This document shows, in pieces, positions 54,469-63,525 of a stretch of DNA of 64,000 nt. The notes under the pieces were generated by a model, which saw only the letters and a list, made by a program, of their open reading frames with translations, was not told the DNA's origin and did no database searches. The number at the start of each line of letters is the position of its first letter. Position 1 is the stretch's first letter. The position numbers and the translations under genes are program-made. The stretch is from Chitinophagaceae bacterium (lineage in GTDB: Bacteria > Bacteroidota > Bacteroidia > Chitinophagales > Chitinophagaceae): contig CANGWB010000001.1 of NCBI GenBank assembly GCA_947457465.1, positions 1 to 64,000 of the forward strand. Direction: 5' to 3'.

Positions 54469-55359
54469 CTAATCTACATACAACGAAATACTTCGTAAAA
54501 ACAAGTACAGCACGGGCAATGCAAAAAGCAGTGAATCGAACCGATCCAACACACCCCCATGACCCGGCATCAGATTACCACTATCCTTCACGCCGGCCAT
54601 ACGTTTCAGTTTCGACTCGAATAAGTCGCCAACCGTTCCGGCAATAGCCAATAAGGTGATCAATATATAACCCGAGAGCGGAGATAATGCCTCATCATAA
54701 AAACATCTGTCCAACAGCCAACCGATCAATGCCGTAGCAGATACGATGCCGCCTATCGTTCCTTCCCATGTCTTTTTAGGTGAGATCTTCGAAAAAGGCG
54801 TTCGACCGATCAATGATCCCAATAAATAGGCCATGGTATCATTCACCCACATGGTCAGGATCGCGATCAAAACCCACCAGAGGGCCGGTGAAAAGAAAAG
54901 ATCAACGACATCCGGCAACGGACCGAATCCGTAAAAATGCAAGGCCAAGGCGATCGGCAAAGAGAGGTAAAGATTCCCCGCCGCTGTAGCAAGCCAATGC
55001 TTGAATGAGATGGCCTTGCTGACGATCGTACCCCAAGCCAGCAGAATGAATCCGGCCAAATGAAACGGCAGCAGCAGATTATCACGCAATGAAAATGAGC
55101 CTATTTCAAAATGTTGAGTGGAAAAAAGTAAACAAAGAGCCCAGCTATTCAGGACCCATCCCATTGTTACATAGGGATGTGTTTGCTGCGAATAGATCCG
55201 ATCGATGAGTCGGATGAACTCGATCCAGGCGACTGACACTAAAAAAAGAAATAAAAAAGCGTAGGTCCAGGCGTTGACAAAAAGACCGATACACATGACC
55301 GATACAAAAAGAACAGCCGTCAGCGAACGGGTTTTTAGTACACTGGTTTGTAAGGCCAT
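54469..55359 (-). CDS. cdsA: Phosphatidate cytidylyltransferase
   Basis: Makes CDP-diacylglycerol, the precursor of phosphatidylserine and phosphatidylglycerol. A 296-residue polytopic membrane protein with about eight membrane segments. The CDP-alcohol signature is seen as SPKKTWEGTIGG near residue 194 and LFESKLKRMAGVKDSGNLMPGHGGVLDRFDS near residue 247-280 (metal-binding aspartates). It lies between the CPBP gene (one base apart) and psd. In many Bacteroidota it is next to ftsH-LUD; here it is 50 kb away. Confidence 0.95.
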   Translation of the reverse strand: MALQTSVLKTRSLTAVLFVSVMCIGLFVNAWTYAFLFLFLVSVAWIEFIRLIDRIYSQQTHPYVTMGWVLNSWALCLLFSTQHFEIGSFSLRDNLLLPFHLAGFILLAWGTIVSKAISFKHWLATAAGNLYLSLPIALALHFYGFGPLPDVVDLFFSPALWWVLIAILTMWVNDTMAYLLGSLIGRTPFSKISPKKTWEGTIGGIVSATALIGWLLDRCFYDEALSPLSGYILITLLAIAGTVGDLFESKLKRMAGVKDSGNLMPGHGGVLDRFDSLLFALPVLYLFLRSISLYVD

Positions 55360-55360
55360 A

Positions 55361-56311
55361 TCAAGATCGAAAAGGGTTTTCCGAATCTTCCGTCACATAA
55401 GTAGGTTCCTGCGGTGGAAATTCATTCGAGCGTTGGATCATCTGGCGGATCACCCAAACACTCAACAGTAAACTGATCAGCGCCGGCACGATCAATTGAA
55501 GCAGGGGAATGACCGACTCCGCCTCTAACAGATCAGGATTCATATAAGCCGCCGTAATGAGCATGGCGTCATAGAAAAAATGAGCTAGGATCGCTACCCA
55601 CAAGCTACCGCTGTAGGCGAACAATATGCCCAATACGACACCCAGCAGAAAACGAGGAAAGAATCCGTAGAACTGCATGTGCATGGCAGAAAAAAGAATC
55701 GCCGCGATGACGATGCCGGTCCACCGACCATATTTACGAACCAAGATGCGCTGGATCAACCCTCGGAACAACAATTCTTCTCCCACACCTGCCAGCACAG
55801 CCACAAAAAAAAGATTCAGCAATAGATCGTTCAATGATTGAGCAGATAGTAGCGCTTTCACGGTTTGCTCAGCTGATTTCTCTTGCGATTGCATCCACTC
55901 TTTCATTCCCCCGGGGAAAACAATGCGCTGATTCAATTCTCCTACCAATTGAGTGAAGGGAAGAAGAATGATCATGATCAAGATGGACCAGAACCAAAAT
56001 TGTGAAAGGTTGGGAGCTTGAAAACCCAAAAAACGATTGGGCTCATAACTGAACAATTGCGAACAGATCCAGGCCGGCAATACAAATAATCCGATGAACT
56101 GTACAAACTGCATACCCCTGAGAAAAGTCAGCATGCCGGGTTTGGACAATTGTGCAGGTGACAGGTCAGACAAGGAATCGACCGAAATACCTGTCAGCGC
56201 CTGCAACGCGATGGTTCCGATCATCGCGACCGAAAAGAATGAAACCAAAGCAATGGCCACTAAGGTGATCAATTGATTGAGCGGGGGGCGATGCGCCAGT
56301 AATCCTTTCAT
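55361..56311 (-). CDS. CPBP-family intramembrane glutamic endopeptidase
   Basis: A 316-residue integral membrane protein from ATG 56311 (MKGLLAHRPPLN). The CAAX-protease/bacteriocin-processing motif is complete: GVGEELLFRGLIQ near residue 193, SAMHMQFYGFFPRFLLGVVLG near 230, and AHFFYDAML near 266. These residues form the glutamate-based active site of the Rce1-like fold. Targets are unknown in most bacteria. It heads the cdsA-psd operon, with cdsA one base downstream, and is divergent from dusB. Confidence 0.9.
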   Translation of the reverse strand: MKGLLAHRPPLNQLITLVAIALVSFFSVAMIGTIALQALTGISVDSLSDLSPAQLSKPGMLTFLRGMQFVQFIGLFVLPAWICSQLFSYEPNRFLGFQAPNLSQFWFWSILIMIILLPFTQLVGELNQRIVFPGGMKEWMQSQEKSAEQTVKALLSAQSLNDLLLNLFFVAVLAGVGEELLFRGLIQRILVRKYGRWTGIVIAAILFSAMHMQFYGFFPRFLLGVVLGILFAYSGSLWVAILAHFFYDAMLITAAYMNPDLLEAESVIPLLQLIVPALISLLLSVWVIRQMIQRSNEFPPQEPTYVTEDSENPFRS

Positions 56312-56375
56312 GAAAGTGGGTAATACGCGGTAGATTTGCAACCGGATCAATCAAAAATAGGCAAATCAACACGGA

Positions 56376-57416
56376 ATGGTACGGATCGGAAACTTACAAC
56401 TGCCTGACTTCCCACTGCTGCTGGCTCCCATGGAGGATGTCAGCGACCCGCCCTTCCGTGCCGTTTGCAAAGACGGAGGCGCCGACTTGATGTACACCGA
56501 GTTCATTTCTTCAGAAGGGCTCATCCGCGATGCCATCAAAAGCCGAAAGAAACTCGACATATTCGAGGAAGAACGACCCATCGGTATTCAGATCTTCGGA
56601 GGCGATGAAGAATCCCTCGGACTGGCCGCCAAGATCGTGGAAGTGACCGGTCCCGATCTGCTCGATATCAACTTCGGCTGTCCGGTAAAAAAAGTTGCCC
56701 TCAAAGGCGCCGGTGCGGGTGTACTGCGCGACATCGATCTGATGGTTCGCCTCACCGACTCTGTTGTGCGTTCCACCAATCTGCCCGTCACCGTAAAAAC
56801 CAGATTAGGTTGGGATGACCAAACTAAAAACATCGAGGAAGTCGCCGAACGATTGCAAGACGTCGGCATCCAAGCTCTCGCGATACACGGACGCACCCGC
56901 ACACAGATGTATAAAGGGGAAGCAGATTGGACCTTGATCGGCAAGATTAAAAACAACCCACGCATCAAGATCCCCATCTTCGGAAACGGCGACATCGATT
57001 CGCCTGAAAAAGCACTTGAATACAAAAACCGATACGGTATCGACGGGATCATGATCGGCCGGGCGGCAATCGGATATCCTTGGATCTTCAATGAGATCAA
57101 ACACTTCTTCCAAACCGGCGAACACCTGGCTCCACCTTCATTGGAAGATCGTATAGCAGTATGTCGTAAACACCTGCGTCGCTCCATCGAATGGAAAAAC
57201 CCCATCGTGGGCATTAATGAAATGCGTAGGCACTACAGCAACTATCTAAAGGGATTGCCCAATATCAAAGATTACCGACTGAAACTCGTCACCATGAAAA
57301 CCGAAGAAGAGATCAATGCAGTGCTGGATGAGATCGGGCAAGTGTACGCCGGCTACACATTTGAAAAAGCGCCGATCAAGCTGGTCGACTATCACCAGAA
57401 CTGTCCGGTGAACTGA
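56376..57416 (+). CDS. dusB: tRNA-dihydrouridine synthase
   Basis: Flavin enzyme that reduces uridines in the tRNA D-loop. It has 346 residues: APMEDVSDPPFR near residue 17, the catalytic cysteine in INFGCPVKKV near 99, GAGVLRD, AIHGRTRTQMYKGEADW near 168 and FGNGDIDSPEKALE. It is most like DusB by motif and length. Its TGA and the stop of the convergent peroxidase gene share TGATCA, so there is no intergenic space. It is divergent from the CPBP gene. Confidence 0.94.
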   Translation: MVRIGNLQLPDFPLLLAPMEDVSDPPFRAVCKDGGADLMYTEFISSEGLIRDAIKSRKKLDIFEEERPIGIQIFGGDEESLGLAAKIVEVTGPDLLDINFGCPVKKVALKGAGAGVLRDIDLMVRLTDSVVRSTNLPVTVKTRLGWDDQTKNIEEVAERLQDVGIQALAIHGRTRTQMYKGEADWTLIGKIKNNPRIKIPIFGNGDIDSPEKALEYKNRYGIDGIMIGRAAIGYPWIFNEIKHFFQTGEHLAPPSLEDRIAVCRKHLRRSIEWKNPIVGINEMRRHYSNYLKGLPNIKDYRLKLVTMKTEEEINAVLDEIGQVYAGYTFEKAPIKLVDYHQNCPVN

Positions 57417-58094
57417 TCAGTTCCCCAATACGCTCAGTACATCTTCACTGAGTGGAGAAACGGAAGGACCAAAATAACGGATCAGCCTTCCTTCCCGATC
57501 GATCAAGAATTTGGCAAAATTCCATTGGGGATTCAAACTGTTCCACCCGTTCTTGTTGGGATCGGTGAGCCAATCATATACCGGCTGCTGTCCGCTCGTA
57601 CGCAAGACGATACCCTTTGTCGCCACAGGAAACCGCACCCCATAATTACGCTGACAAAAACCGGCGATTTCTGCATCACTGCCTTTCTCTTGCTCCTTGA
57701 AATCGTTGGAAGGAAATCCAATGATCTGCAGCCGGTCAGCAAATCGATCCTGCAGTTGTTGCAATTCTGCATATTGTTCGGTGTATCCACAATCACTGGC
57801 CGTATTCACCAGCAACAGATAACGACCCTTGTAATCGGAAAATGATAAGCTGTCTGCCGTGAGCGTCTGCACGGAAAGATCATAAAAGGAAGATTTTGGC
57901 TCGATGCCACTGCGCATCAAGACGGTTGTATTCTTACCGGATAGACGTGTCATCCACATCAAAGCCGGATAGATGGTGCGAAGAACCTTTTGACGAAAAC
58001 TCATTTGACTATTGCGTTGACTGATGCCGACATAGGCAAAAAATCCGGCGATGATGCTGATCAATACCAACAAGATGGATCTTCCTTTGTTCAT
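57417..58094 (-). CDS. Membrane-anchored glutathione peroxidase-family protein
   Basis: A 225-residue peroxidase with one N-terminal membrane segment (about residues 7-24) and an extra 70-residue N-terminal region not found in the shorter homologue at 33314. The peroxidatic Cys is in NTASDCGYTEQY near residue 101, followed by GFPSNDFKEQEKG and FCQRNYGVRFPV, with WNFAKFLIDREG near the end. Its start overlaps the aldehyde dehydrogenase stop by four bases. It is probably a thioredoxin-linked peroxidase facing the periplasm. Confidence 0.9.
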   Translation of the reverse strand: MNKGRSILLVLISIIAGFFAYVGISQRNSQMSFRQKVLRTIYPALMWMTRLSGKNTTVLMRSGIEPKSSFYDLSVQTLTADSLSFSDYKGRYLLLVNTASDCGYTEQYAELQQLQDRFADRLQIIGFPSNDFKEQEKGSDAEIAGFCQRNYGVRFPVATKGIVLRTSGQQPVYDWLTDPNKNGWNSLNPQWNFAKFLIDREGRLIRYFGPSVSPLSEDVLSVLGN

Positions 58095-59464
58095 CGGATC
58101 ATTTTTTTGAGCAATCCCAATTTACCGGTCAGTGGCGGATACTTGATAGCCGGATCAAACCAGGTGGGAGTATGCATGACAGATTTAAGATGACTGAATA
58201 CATCAAATCCAAACTTTCCGTGATAGGCACCCAATCCGCTGGCACCCCTTCCGCCGAACGGAAGATGCGTGTTCGATAAATGCCAGCTGGCATTATTCAC
58301 ACAAGCCCCACCTGCCGGCACCGCACGCAACCAGCGTTCCGCTCGAGCATTGTCCTCTGTAAACACATAAAATGCCAACGGATTGGGATGGCGCTCAATA
58401 ATTCTTCTGGCTTCCTGAAAATCATCGAAAACCAGAATGGGCAGTAACGGACCAAAGATCTCTTCATTCATGATGGGGGCATCGACAGAAACTTCTTCCA
58501 GAAGTGTAGGCTCAATGAAAAGATCATCGCGATCGTGTCGGCCTCCAACGAGGGCGTTGCCATCTTTCAGATAACCCACCAAACGATCGAACTGACGAAC
58601 ATTGACAATACGCCCGAACCCATCATTTTTTTGCGGAACGGATGAGTAGAATTTCCCGATCGCAATTTTCATTTCATCAATGAACTTTTCACGGACCGAC
58701 CGGTGTACGAGCACATAATCAGGTGCCACGCAAGTCTGACCGCAGTTCAGAAATTTCATGGAGGCGATTCGGCGGGCGGCTACTTTCAGGTTGGCATCCG
58801 ATTCGACAATGGTTGGACTCTTTCCGCCCAACTCCAGCGTAACAGGCACCAGTTTATCGGCCGCCATTTTATAAACGATCCGTCCCACCGTTGTACTGCC
58901 GGTATAAAACACATGGTCAAAGGCAAAGGATTGCATCAGATCCGGGACGACCCTTGCTCCATCCCCTGTCACATACAACACCTCATCGGAAGAGAATGCC
59001 TGCTCAACGATCGAGCGCATCACTTGCTCGGTGGCTGGAGTGAACTCGCTGGGTTTGAGCACCGCCAGATTGCCTGCGGCTAAGGCAGCTACGAGCGGAT
59101 TGAAAAGCAATTGCACCGGATAATTCCAAGGTGCCACGATGAGTACCAATCCCAATGGCTCCGGATAGATATAACTTCTCGAAGGCCAATTAAGCAGATT
59201 GGTGCGGACCTTACGCGGCCGCATCCATTTTTTCAAGGAACCGATGGCTTCATTCAGTTCCGCCAGTACCAGCCCGATCTCAGAACCCCAAGCCTCTTCC
59301 CGACTTTTCCGAAGGTCTTTATGCAAGGCTTCATAAATAGCTGACTCATGCTCGAGCAGGGCTTTTCGCAACCGTATCAGTCGCTCGCGTCTGTTCTCGA
59401 ATGAATTCGTTTCACCATTGATCACCCGATCACGCATTTTTTGTAGCTGTGCTATATCCGCCAT
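58091..59464 (-). CDS. Aldehyde dehydrogenase (class 3-like)
   Basis: Oxidises an aldehyde to an acid with NAD(P)+. It has 457 residues: the proline-rich opening VLIVAPWNYPVQLLFNPL near residue 110, the NAD loop FYTGSTTVGRIV near 185, the catalytic Glu in ELGGKSPTIV near 211 and Cys in NCGQTCVAPDYVL near 245, and FGPLLPILVFDDFQEA near 340. The length and lack of an N-terminal extension fit the long-chain/class 3 ALDH group. It is coupled to the membrane glutathione peroxidase, a pair that could handle lipid peroxidation products (inference). Confidence 0.93.
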   Translation of the reverse strand: MADIAQLQKMRDRVINGETNSFENRRERLIRLRKALLEHESAIYEALHKDLRKSREEAWGSEIGLVLAELNEAIGSLKKWMRPRKVRTNLLNWPSRSYIYPEPLGLVLIVAPWNYPVQLLFNPLVAALAAGNLAVLKPSEFTPATEQVMRSIVEQAFSSDEVLYVTGDGARVVPDLMQSFAFDHVFYTGSTTVGRIVYKMAADKLVPVTLELGGKSPTIVESDANLKVAARRIASMKFLNCGQTCVAPDYVLVHRSVREKFIDEMKIAIGKFYSSVPQKNDGFGRIVNVRQFDRLVGYLKDGNALVGGRHDRDDLFIEPTLLEEVSVDAPIMNEEIFGPLLPILVFDDFQEARRIIERHPNPLAFYVFTEDNARAERWLRAVPAGGACVNNASWHLSNTHLPFGGRGASGLGAYHGKFGFDVFSHLKSVMHTPTWFDPAIKYPPLTGKLGLLKKMIR

Positions 59465-59496
59465 TCGACTAATTTTAGGACAAGTTAGATAAATCT

Positions 59497-59943
59497 ATGC
59501 CGATGACGGACGAACACTTCATGCGACTGGCCCTTCGAGAGGCCGAATGTGCCTTCGAAGCAGATGAAGTGCCCATCGGTGCCATCGTGGTCATGAATGA
59601 GAAGGTAATCGCCCGCGGTCATAACATGACAGAAAAACTCTGCGACCCCACTGCGCATGCAGAAATGATCGCCCTCACCGCCGCATTCAATGCAATGGGG
59701 AGTAAATACCTGCCGGAGGCAACGTTGTACGTAACCATCGAGCCCTGCGGCATGTGTGCCGGGGCCTTATACTGGAGCCAGATTGGAAGAGTGGTCTTCG
59801 GGGCTGGCGATGACAAAAGCAGTTATCGCCGAAATCAGCCTGGCCGTTCTCCGTTTCACCCGTCCACGGCACTCACCGGTGGCATTCTTTCTGATGACTG
59901 TGCGCAGTTGATGAAAGACTTTTTTTATCAAAAACGCAAGTGA
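59497..59943 (+). CDS. tadA: tRNA adenosine(34) deaminase
   Basis: Deaminates A34 of tRNA-Arg(ACG) to inosine. It has 148 residues: zinc-binding HAEMIAL near residue 53, and PCGMCAGALYWSQIGRVVFGA near residue 85 with both cysteines. The catalytic glutamate is in HAE. ATG 59503 is a possible alternative start. It follows a -7-like TAATTTTA at 59470-59477 in a palindromic CTAATTTTAG that could also serve the divergent aldehyde dehydrogenase gene. Confidence 0.92.
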   Translation: MPMTDEHFMRLALREAECAFEADEVPIGAIVVMNEKVIARGHNMTEKLCDPTAHAEMIALTAAFNAMGSKYLPEATLYVTIEPCGMCAGALYWSQIGRVVFGAGDDKSSYRRNQPGRSPFHPSTALTGGILSDDCAQLMKDFFYQKRK

Positions 59944-60118
59944 TCATGACGCATATGCTATTCAAATTCGAATCACAAGTTAAAATCAGACTTAAGTGAT
60001 TTTGGGCTCAAAAGAGTTCACCCGGCTGAAAACCTAGGCAAATACCCATTTAATACTTAAAATTTTAGAAATAAGTCTATTTTAATAATAGAAAAGGTAT
60101 ATTAAAGTTTTCCATCAA
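59944..60118. other. AT-rich intergenic region upstream of the GldK-like gene
   Basis: 175 bases, visibly richer in A+T than the flanking genes, with CTATTTTAATAATAG (imperfect inverted repeat) near 60077-60091 and TATATTAAAG near 60097. No gene or terminator is seen. It probably holds the promoter of the downstream gene. Confidence 0.4.
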
Positions 60119-61747
60119 ATGCTAAATTATAAATCCAACAAAATGGGAACTGCCCTCTATCTACGTATTATACAATCGACATACACGTACCTGATGGTGT
60201 GGGTTGTTGGAATCTTACTTTCAACCGATATCTGCGCACAAAACACTCCCCTCCGGAAAGACAGTTCGAAATCAGATAAAATGTTAAGTAGTACAGCAGG
60301 AGGCTTCGGTATGAATCGAAAATCACTGAGGGATTTCAATAAAAACATCCCGAATGGGTTTGCATTCATCCAGGGCGGAACATTCTTTTACAAAGATAAT
60401 AAGTCGATAGAGCATAAGCCGGCCACTGACACCAATCTTCTGTTAACTTTTAATCAACCGAAGCGATACTCCCTTGCGAGTTTTTATTTATCCAAAAAAG
60501 AGGTCACGAATGCAGAATATCGAAAATTCGTTGATTGGGTGATTGATTCGATTGCATTGACCATGCTGGCAAAAAAGGATCCTCGCTTCTATGCCGACAC
60601 CATGCGAAAAACACTTAACTGGTCGCTTCGTCGGGAAGCTAGGGATACAAGTCAAATGAGCAGTCTCTATCCGCTTTACTTCCTACACACACCGCAACGG
60701 GACTCAAGCATCAAAGGATACCAGATCGATCCCAGTTACGTATTGTATCGAACCGAAGTGGCTAATAGTGAAAAAGGAAAAATGATATCAATTTACCCAG
60801 ACACGCTGTCCTGGATACGCGATATACCCTTTTCATATAATAATGACCCGCTCTCTAAACGTTATTTTTCGCATGCCGCCTTCAATGATTATCCTGTAGT
60901 CGGAGTTAGCTGGGAACAGGCAAATGCATATTGTGATTGGCTGAGCCAGAGAATGGGGATGTCGTGTAGACTGCCCAATTTGCTTGAGTTTTTATACGCC
61001 TACATCCCTGAAGAGGCGAAGGAGGGTGTTAAAATAGGGAATGTAAAGCAGGTAAAGAGTACCCAGCGATTTTTCGCTTACCCATGGGGCGTAGGTGCCG
61101 GGATTGAAGTCATGGATAAAAAAGGAAATTACTTGGCAAATTTTGGTCCCATCATTGATGAATACGGGGCCATGCTTAAGAGCTATGCTGGGGATGGGGC
61201 GTTTTATACTGCCAAAGCCGGATCTTATCCGGCAACCTCAAAAGGATTGTATGATCTGGCTGGTAATGTTTCAGAGTGGATTAATCATAGTCTTTCTTCA
61301 AACTTTATACTGAATGAACTGTATGTTGCCGAAAGAGTTGCGCAAAACAAAGAATACAACCCTCCTTCAATTGACACGAACGGAAAAATTTTGTACAATA
61401 TAATTGCGCCAAACTTTGACTCAATCGTCCACACCTTATTCGAGATCTATAAGTATCCTGAAGCTAGAGCGGAATGGGTTCGCATGGGAAAGCCAAAAAA
61501 AATCGAGGAAACGCAAGATCTGATGGACTATTTAACTCACACGATTTATATAGTATTGAAGCAAACTCATAATATTCTGACCAGCCATGCCATGTTGGAA
61601 AAAATGAGTGAGCCCAAAGCAGTGATGGGAGGCTCTTGGAAAGACGGAGCGGCACTCATGCAGTTCGGAGAAATGCAGGCCTACCCTGCCAGCGCCAAGC
61701 ACTGCACGATCGGCTTCCGGGTGGCGATAAGTCGTACCGGTCTGTAA
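60119..61747 (+). CDS. GldJ/GldK-like SUMF1-domain protein
   Basis: A 542-residue exported protein with a formylglycine-generating-enzyme (SUMF1) fold of the gliding/T9SS type. A signal segment lies about residues 20-40 (ending ICAQ; no canonical lipobox). Motifs: SFYLSKKEVTNAEYRKFVDWVIDSIALTML, YPDTLSWIRDIPFSYNNDP, YPVVGVSWEQANAYCDWLSQR near residue 260 and GLYDLAGNVSEW near 379. GldK and GldJ build rings of the type IX secretion apparatus. No gldL, gldM or gldN follow. Codon choice looks more AT-rich than in the neighbours. An alternative start is ATG 60143. Confidence 0.82.
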   Translation: MLNYKSNKMGTALYLRIIQSTYTYLMVWVVGILLSTDICAQNTPLRKDSSKSDKMLSSTAGGFGMNRKSLRDFNKNIPNGFAFIQGGTFFYKDNKSIEHKPATDTNLLLTFNQPKRYSLASFYLSKKEVTNAEYRKFVDWVIDSIALTMLAKKDPRFYADTMRKTLNWSLRREARDTSQMSSLYPLYFLHTPQRDSSIKGYQIDPSYVLYRTEVANSEKGKMISIYPDTLSWIRDIPFSYNNDPLSKRYFSHAAFNDYPVVGVSWEQANAYCDWLSQRMGMSCRLPNLLEFLYAYIPEEAKEGVKIGNVKQVKSTQRFFAYPWGVGAGIEVMDKKGNYLANFGPIIDEYGAMLKSYAGDGAFYTAKAGSYPATSKGLYDLAGNVSEWINHSLSSNFILNELYVAERVAQNKEYNPPSIDTNGKILYNIIAPNFDSIVHTLFEIYKYPEARAEWVRMGKPKKIEETQDLMDYLTHTIYIVLKQTHNILTSHAMLEKMSEPKAVMGGSWKDGAALMQFGEMQAYPASAKHCTIGFRVAISRTGL

Positions 61748-61841
61748 ACCGGCGAAAGTTAACTGCTTGCAATAAGAAATTTAGTGACCTAAGTAAGTAG
61801 AAGTCCGGGGTCAGTTCTAATAAGCTAACCTCCGAACTACG

Positions 61842-61849
61842 TACATTTG
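61842..61849 (+). promoter_or_regulatory. -7 promoter element of sodA
   Basis: TACATTTG lies 18 bases before ATG 61868, supporting that start over an in-frame TTG that overlaps the element. Confidence 0.5.
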
Positions 61850-61867
61850 TCCCCTAAATCATATCCC

Positions 61868-62461
61868 ATGTCATTCACCCTTCCTGCTCTCCCTTATAGT
61901 CACGATGCGCTAGAACCGCATTTCGATACACTTACCATGCAGATTCATCATGGCAAGCATCATCAAGCCTATGTCGACAACCTGAATAAAGCCATCGCCG
62001 GCACACCGCACGAAGGAAAAACCATTGAAGAACTGGTGGCACAAGCCGGATCGATCTCGGTTGCGGTTCGCAACAATGGTGGTGGTCACTGGAATCATAC
62101 CTTCTTCTGGGAAAGCCTGTCCCCGAATGCGGGTGGCAACCCAACGGGCGCCCTGGCCGATGCCATCAACAGTGCCTTCGGATCATTCGATGTCTTCAAG
62201 GAAAAATTTGCCAATGCCGGTATGACACGCTTCGGTAGTGGATGGGCCTGGCTGATCGTAAAAGACGGTAAGCTGGAGATCTGCTCCACACCCAACCAGG
62301 ACAATCCACTGATGGATGTTGCTGAAGTTAAAGGAACACCGCTTCTCGGTGCTGATGTATGGGAACATGCGTACTACCTGAAATATCAGAATCGTCGCGC
62401 TGAGTATCTGGCAGCTTTTTGGAATGTGGTAGACTGGAACAAAGTAGCCGGTCGCCTCTGA
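61868..62461 (+). CDS. Superoxide dismutase, Mn/Fe type
   Basis: Dismutates superoxide to oxygen and hydrogen peroxide. It has 197 residues. Metal ligands are seen in [13 protein letters not shown] (His near residue 27), [11 protein letters not shown] (His near 75) and [13 protein letters not shown] (Asp and His near 158-162). The glycine pair before the second His and Gln in NQDNPLM are as in manganese enzymes, so Mn or cambialistic use is more likely than Fe (inference). Its own promoter and a strong terminator make it a single-gene unit. No signal peptide. Confidence 0.95.
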   Translation: MSFTLPALPYSHDALEPHFDTLTMQIHHGKHHQAYVDNLNKAIAGTPHEGKTIEELVAQAGSISVAVRNNGGGHWNHTFFWESLSPNAGGNPTGALADAINSAFGSFDVFKEKFANAGMTRFGSGWAWLIVKDGKLEICSTPNQDNPLMDVAEVKGTPLLGADVWEHAYYLKYQNRRAEYLAAFWNVVDWNKVAGRL

Positions 62462-62483
62462 TCAAAACATCAATAACACAGTG

Positions 62484-62512
62484 ATCCCGACAGTTCTTGT
62501 CGGGATTTTTTT
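62484..62512 (+). terminator. Intrinsic terminator of sodA
   Basis: Nine-base perfect stem ATCCCGACA/TGTCGGGAT around GTTCT (62484-62506), with T7 following to 62512. It overlaps the 3' end of the convergent yidD gene. Confidence 0.85.
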
Positions 62513-62753
62513 ATGGTACCGGATCCCATCCGCTACCACCCCAGGGGTGACAGCTTACAATACGACGGAGTGCCAACCAAAATCCCTTGAAGGGCCCGTG
62601 TTTTTTCAGTGCTTCCACTGCGTAATGACTACAGGTGGGTTGGTATCGACATTTGGGTCCGATGATCGGTGAGATCACCCATTGATAGATCCGGATCAAG
62701 AGGATCAAGGGCCACCCGAGGAGATAAAATAAAAAAATGCGCAGCTCCTTCAT
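62511..62753 (-). CDS. yidD: Membrane protein insertion efficiency factor YidD
   Basis: Small membrane-associated protein thought to help YidC-dependent membrane insertion. It has 80 residues from ATG 62753. Signature: [34 protein letters not shown] with the conserved cysteines, and the C-terminal [12 protein letters not shown]. Its start overlaps the rnpA stop by one base (TGATG), the usual rnpA-yidD order. It converges with sodA. Confidence 0.95.
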   Translation of the reverse strand: MKELRIFLFYLLGWPLILLIRIYQWVISPIIGPKCRYQPTCSHYAVEALKKHGPFKGFWLALRRIVSCHPWGGSGWDPVP

Positions 62754-63121
62754 CAACTAAAAATCTTATCGATCAATTTAATCATGCCCTTCTGCACAGA
62801 ACTGAAATCAGGTAGTTCCTTTCCTGTGTAGAGAATGAAAAGATCCATACCCTGCTGCTTCTCCTGCAGTCGGTCTTTCCAGCGTTGCTGATCGAGCCGA
62901 TAGGCTTCCCTGATCAGTCGTTTGACACGGTTGCGATCGACTGCTTTTTTGAAATTACGCGAAGGCGCTCCTACTCCGATCTGTATGCCGGGCGACGGCC
63001 GAAACAGATAGAAAGCCCGAAAGTCCTCTGTATGCACACGCTTGCCCGATTGAAACAACGCGTCAATAGCCTTGCGACTTTTCAAGCGTGCTTGTCGGGG
63101 GAATCGAAGATCGGGTTGCAT
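62753..63121 (-). CDS. rnpA: Ribonuclease P protein component
   Basis: Protein subunit of RNase P, which trims the 5' ends of tRNAs. It has 122 residues. The family signature is [12 protein letters not shown] near residue 62 (RNR-type motif), with FKKAVDRNR just before, [23 protein letters not shown] at the N-terminus and [11 protein letters not shown] near the end. It lies between rpmH and yidD on the same strand; a hairpin with a T-run separates it from rpmH. Confidence 0.95.
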   Translation of the reverse strand: MQPDLRFPRQARLKSRKAIDALFQSGKRVHTEDFRAFYLFRPSPGIQIGVGAPSRNFKKAVDRNRVKRLIREAYRLDQQRWKDRLQEKQQGMDLFILYTGKELPDFSSVQKGMIKLIDKIFS

Positions 63122-63127
63122 ACTAAA

Positions 63128-63154
63128 TAAAAAAGCTCCGGAAGACCGGAGCTG
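63128..63154 (-). terminator. Intrinsic terminator between rpmH and rnpA
   Basis: Seven-base perfect stem GCTCCGG/CCGGAGC with loop TCTT on the minus strand (63135-63152), followed by a TTTTTTATTT run. It lies seven bases before the rnpA start. Confidence 0.8.
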
Positions 63155-63181
63155 TAAAAGTATTGAATCGGTACCGCCCGA

Positions 63182-63337
63182 TTACTTCAGTTTGCGCTCG
63201 TCGGAAACCGTCAGTTTCTTGCGACCCTTGGCACGACGGCTGGCTAATACTTTACGGCCATTGGCTGTGCTCATGCGCTCGCGGAAGCCATGCACGCTCT
63301 TGCGGCGCTTACGGTGCGGTTGGAATGTACGTTTCAT
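63182..63337 (-). CDS. rpmH: 50S ribosomal protein L34 (bL34)
   Basis: A 51-residue basic protein from ATG 63337 to TAA 63182. It opens [20 protein letters not shown] and continues [21 protein letters not shown], the standard L34 sequence, with a short Bacteroidota-type tail (TVSDERKLK). It is followed by a terminator, then rnpA and yidD. A long leader of about 115 bases is likely if the -7 element at 63459 is used. Confidence 0.97.
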   Translation of the reverse strand: MKRTFQPHRKRRKSVHGFRERMSTANGRKVLASRRAKGRKKLTVSDERKLK

Positions 63338-63458
63338 TTTTCCTGTTCAGTTTTCACGTTCGATCCGGCGGATATTCGCGGACCGGAATGGGGCCGGGAG
63401 AACGGCTCCGATCGGTTTGCCTGCCGGTCACCACACCTGCAGGTTTGTGAAAGGACGG

Positions 63459-63466
63459 CAAAGGTA
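63459..63466 (-). promoter_or_regulatory. -7 promoter element of rpmH
   Basis: TACCTTTG followed by CCG on the minus strand. The transcript would start near 63453, leaving a GC-rich leader of about 115 bases before the rpmH ATG. Confidence 0.45.
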
Positions 63467-63525
63467 AGGGATCGGGCCTAACTTTAAGGGGTAAAACTGA
63501 AAAATCAGCCGGGGACTCCCTTCGA

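Noticed and set aside
61737-61752. CCGGT/ACCGG hairpin at the stop of the GldK-like gene
   Set aside because: Five-base stem without a T-run; not a convincing terminator.
62511-63337. Replication origin near rpmH-rnpA-yidD
   Set aside because: In many bacteria these genes adjoin dnaA and oriC, but no dnaA, DnaA-box cluster or AT-rich unwinding region is visible here.
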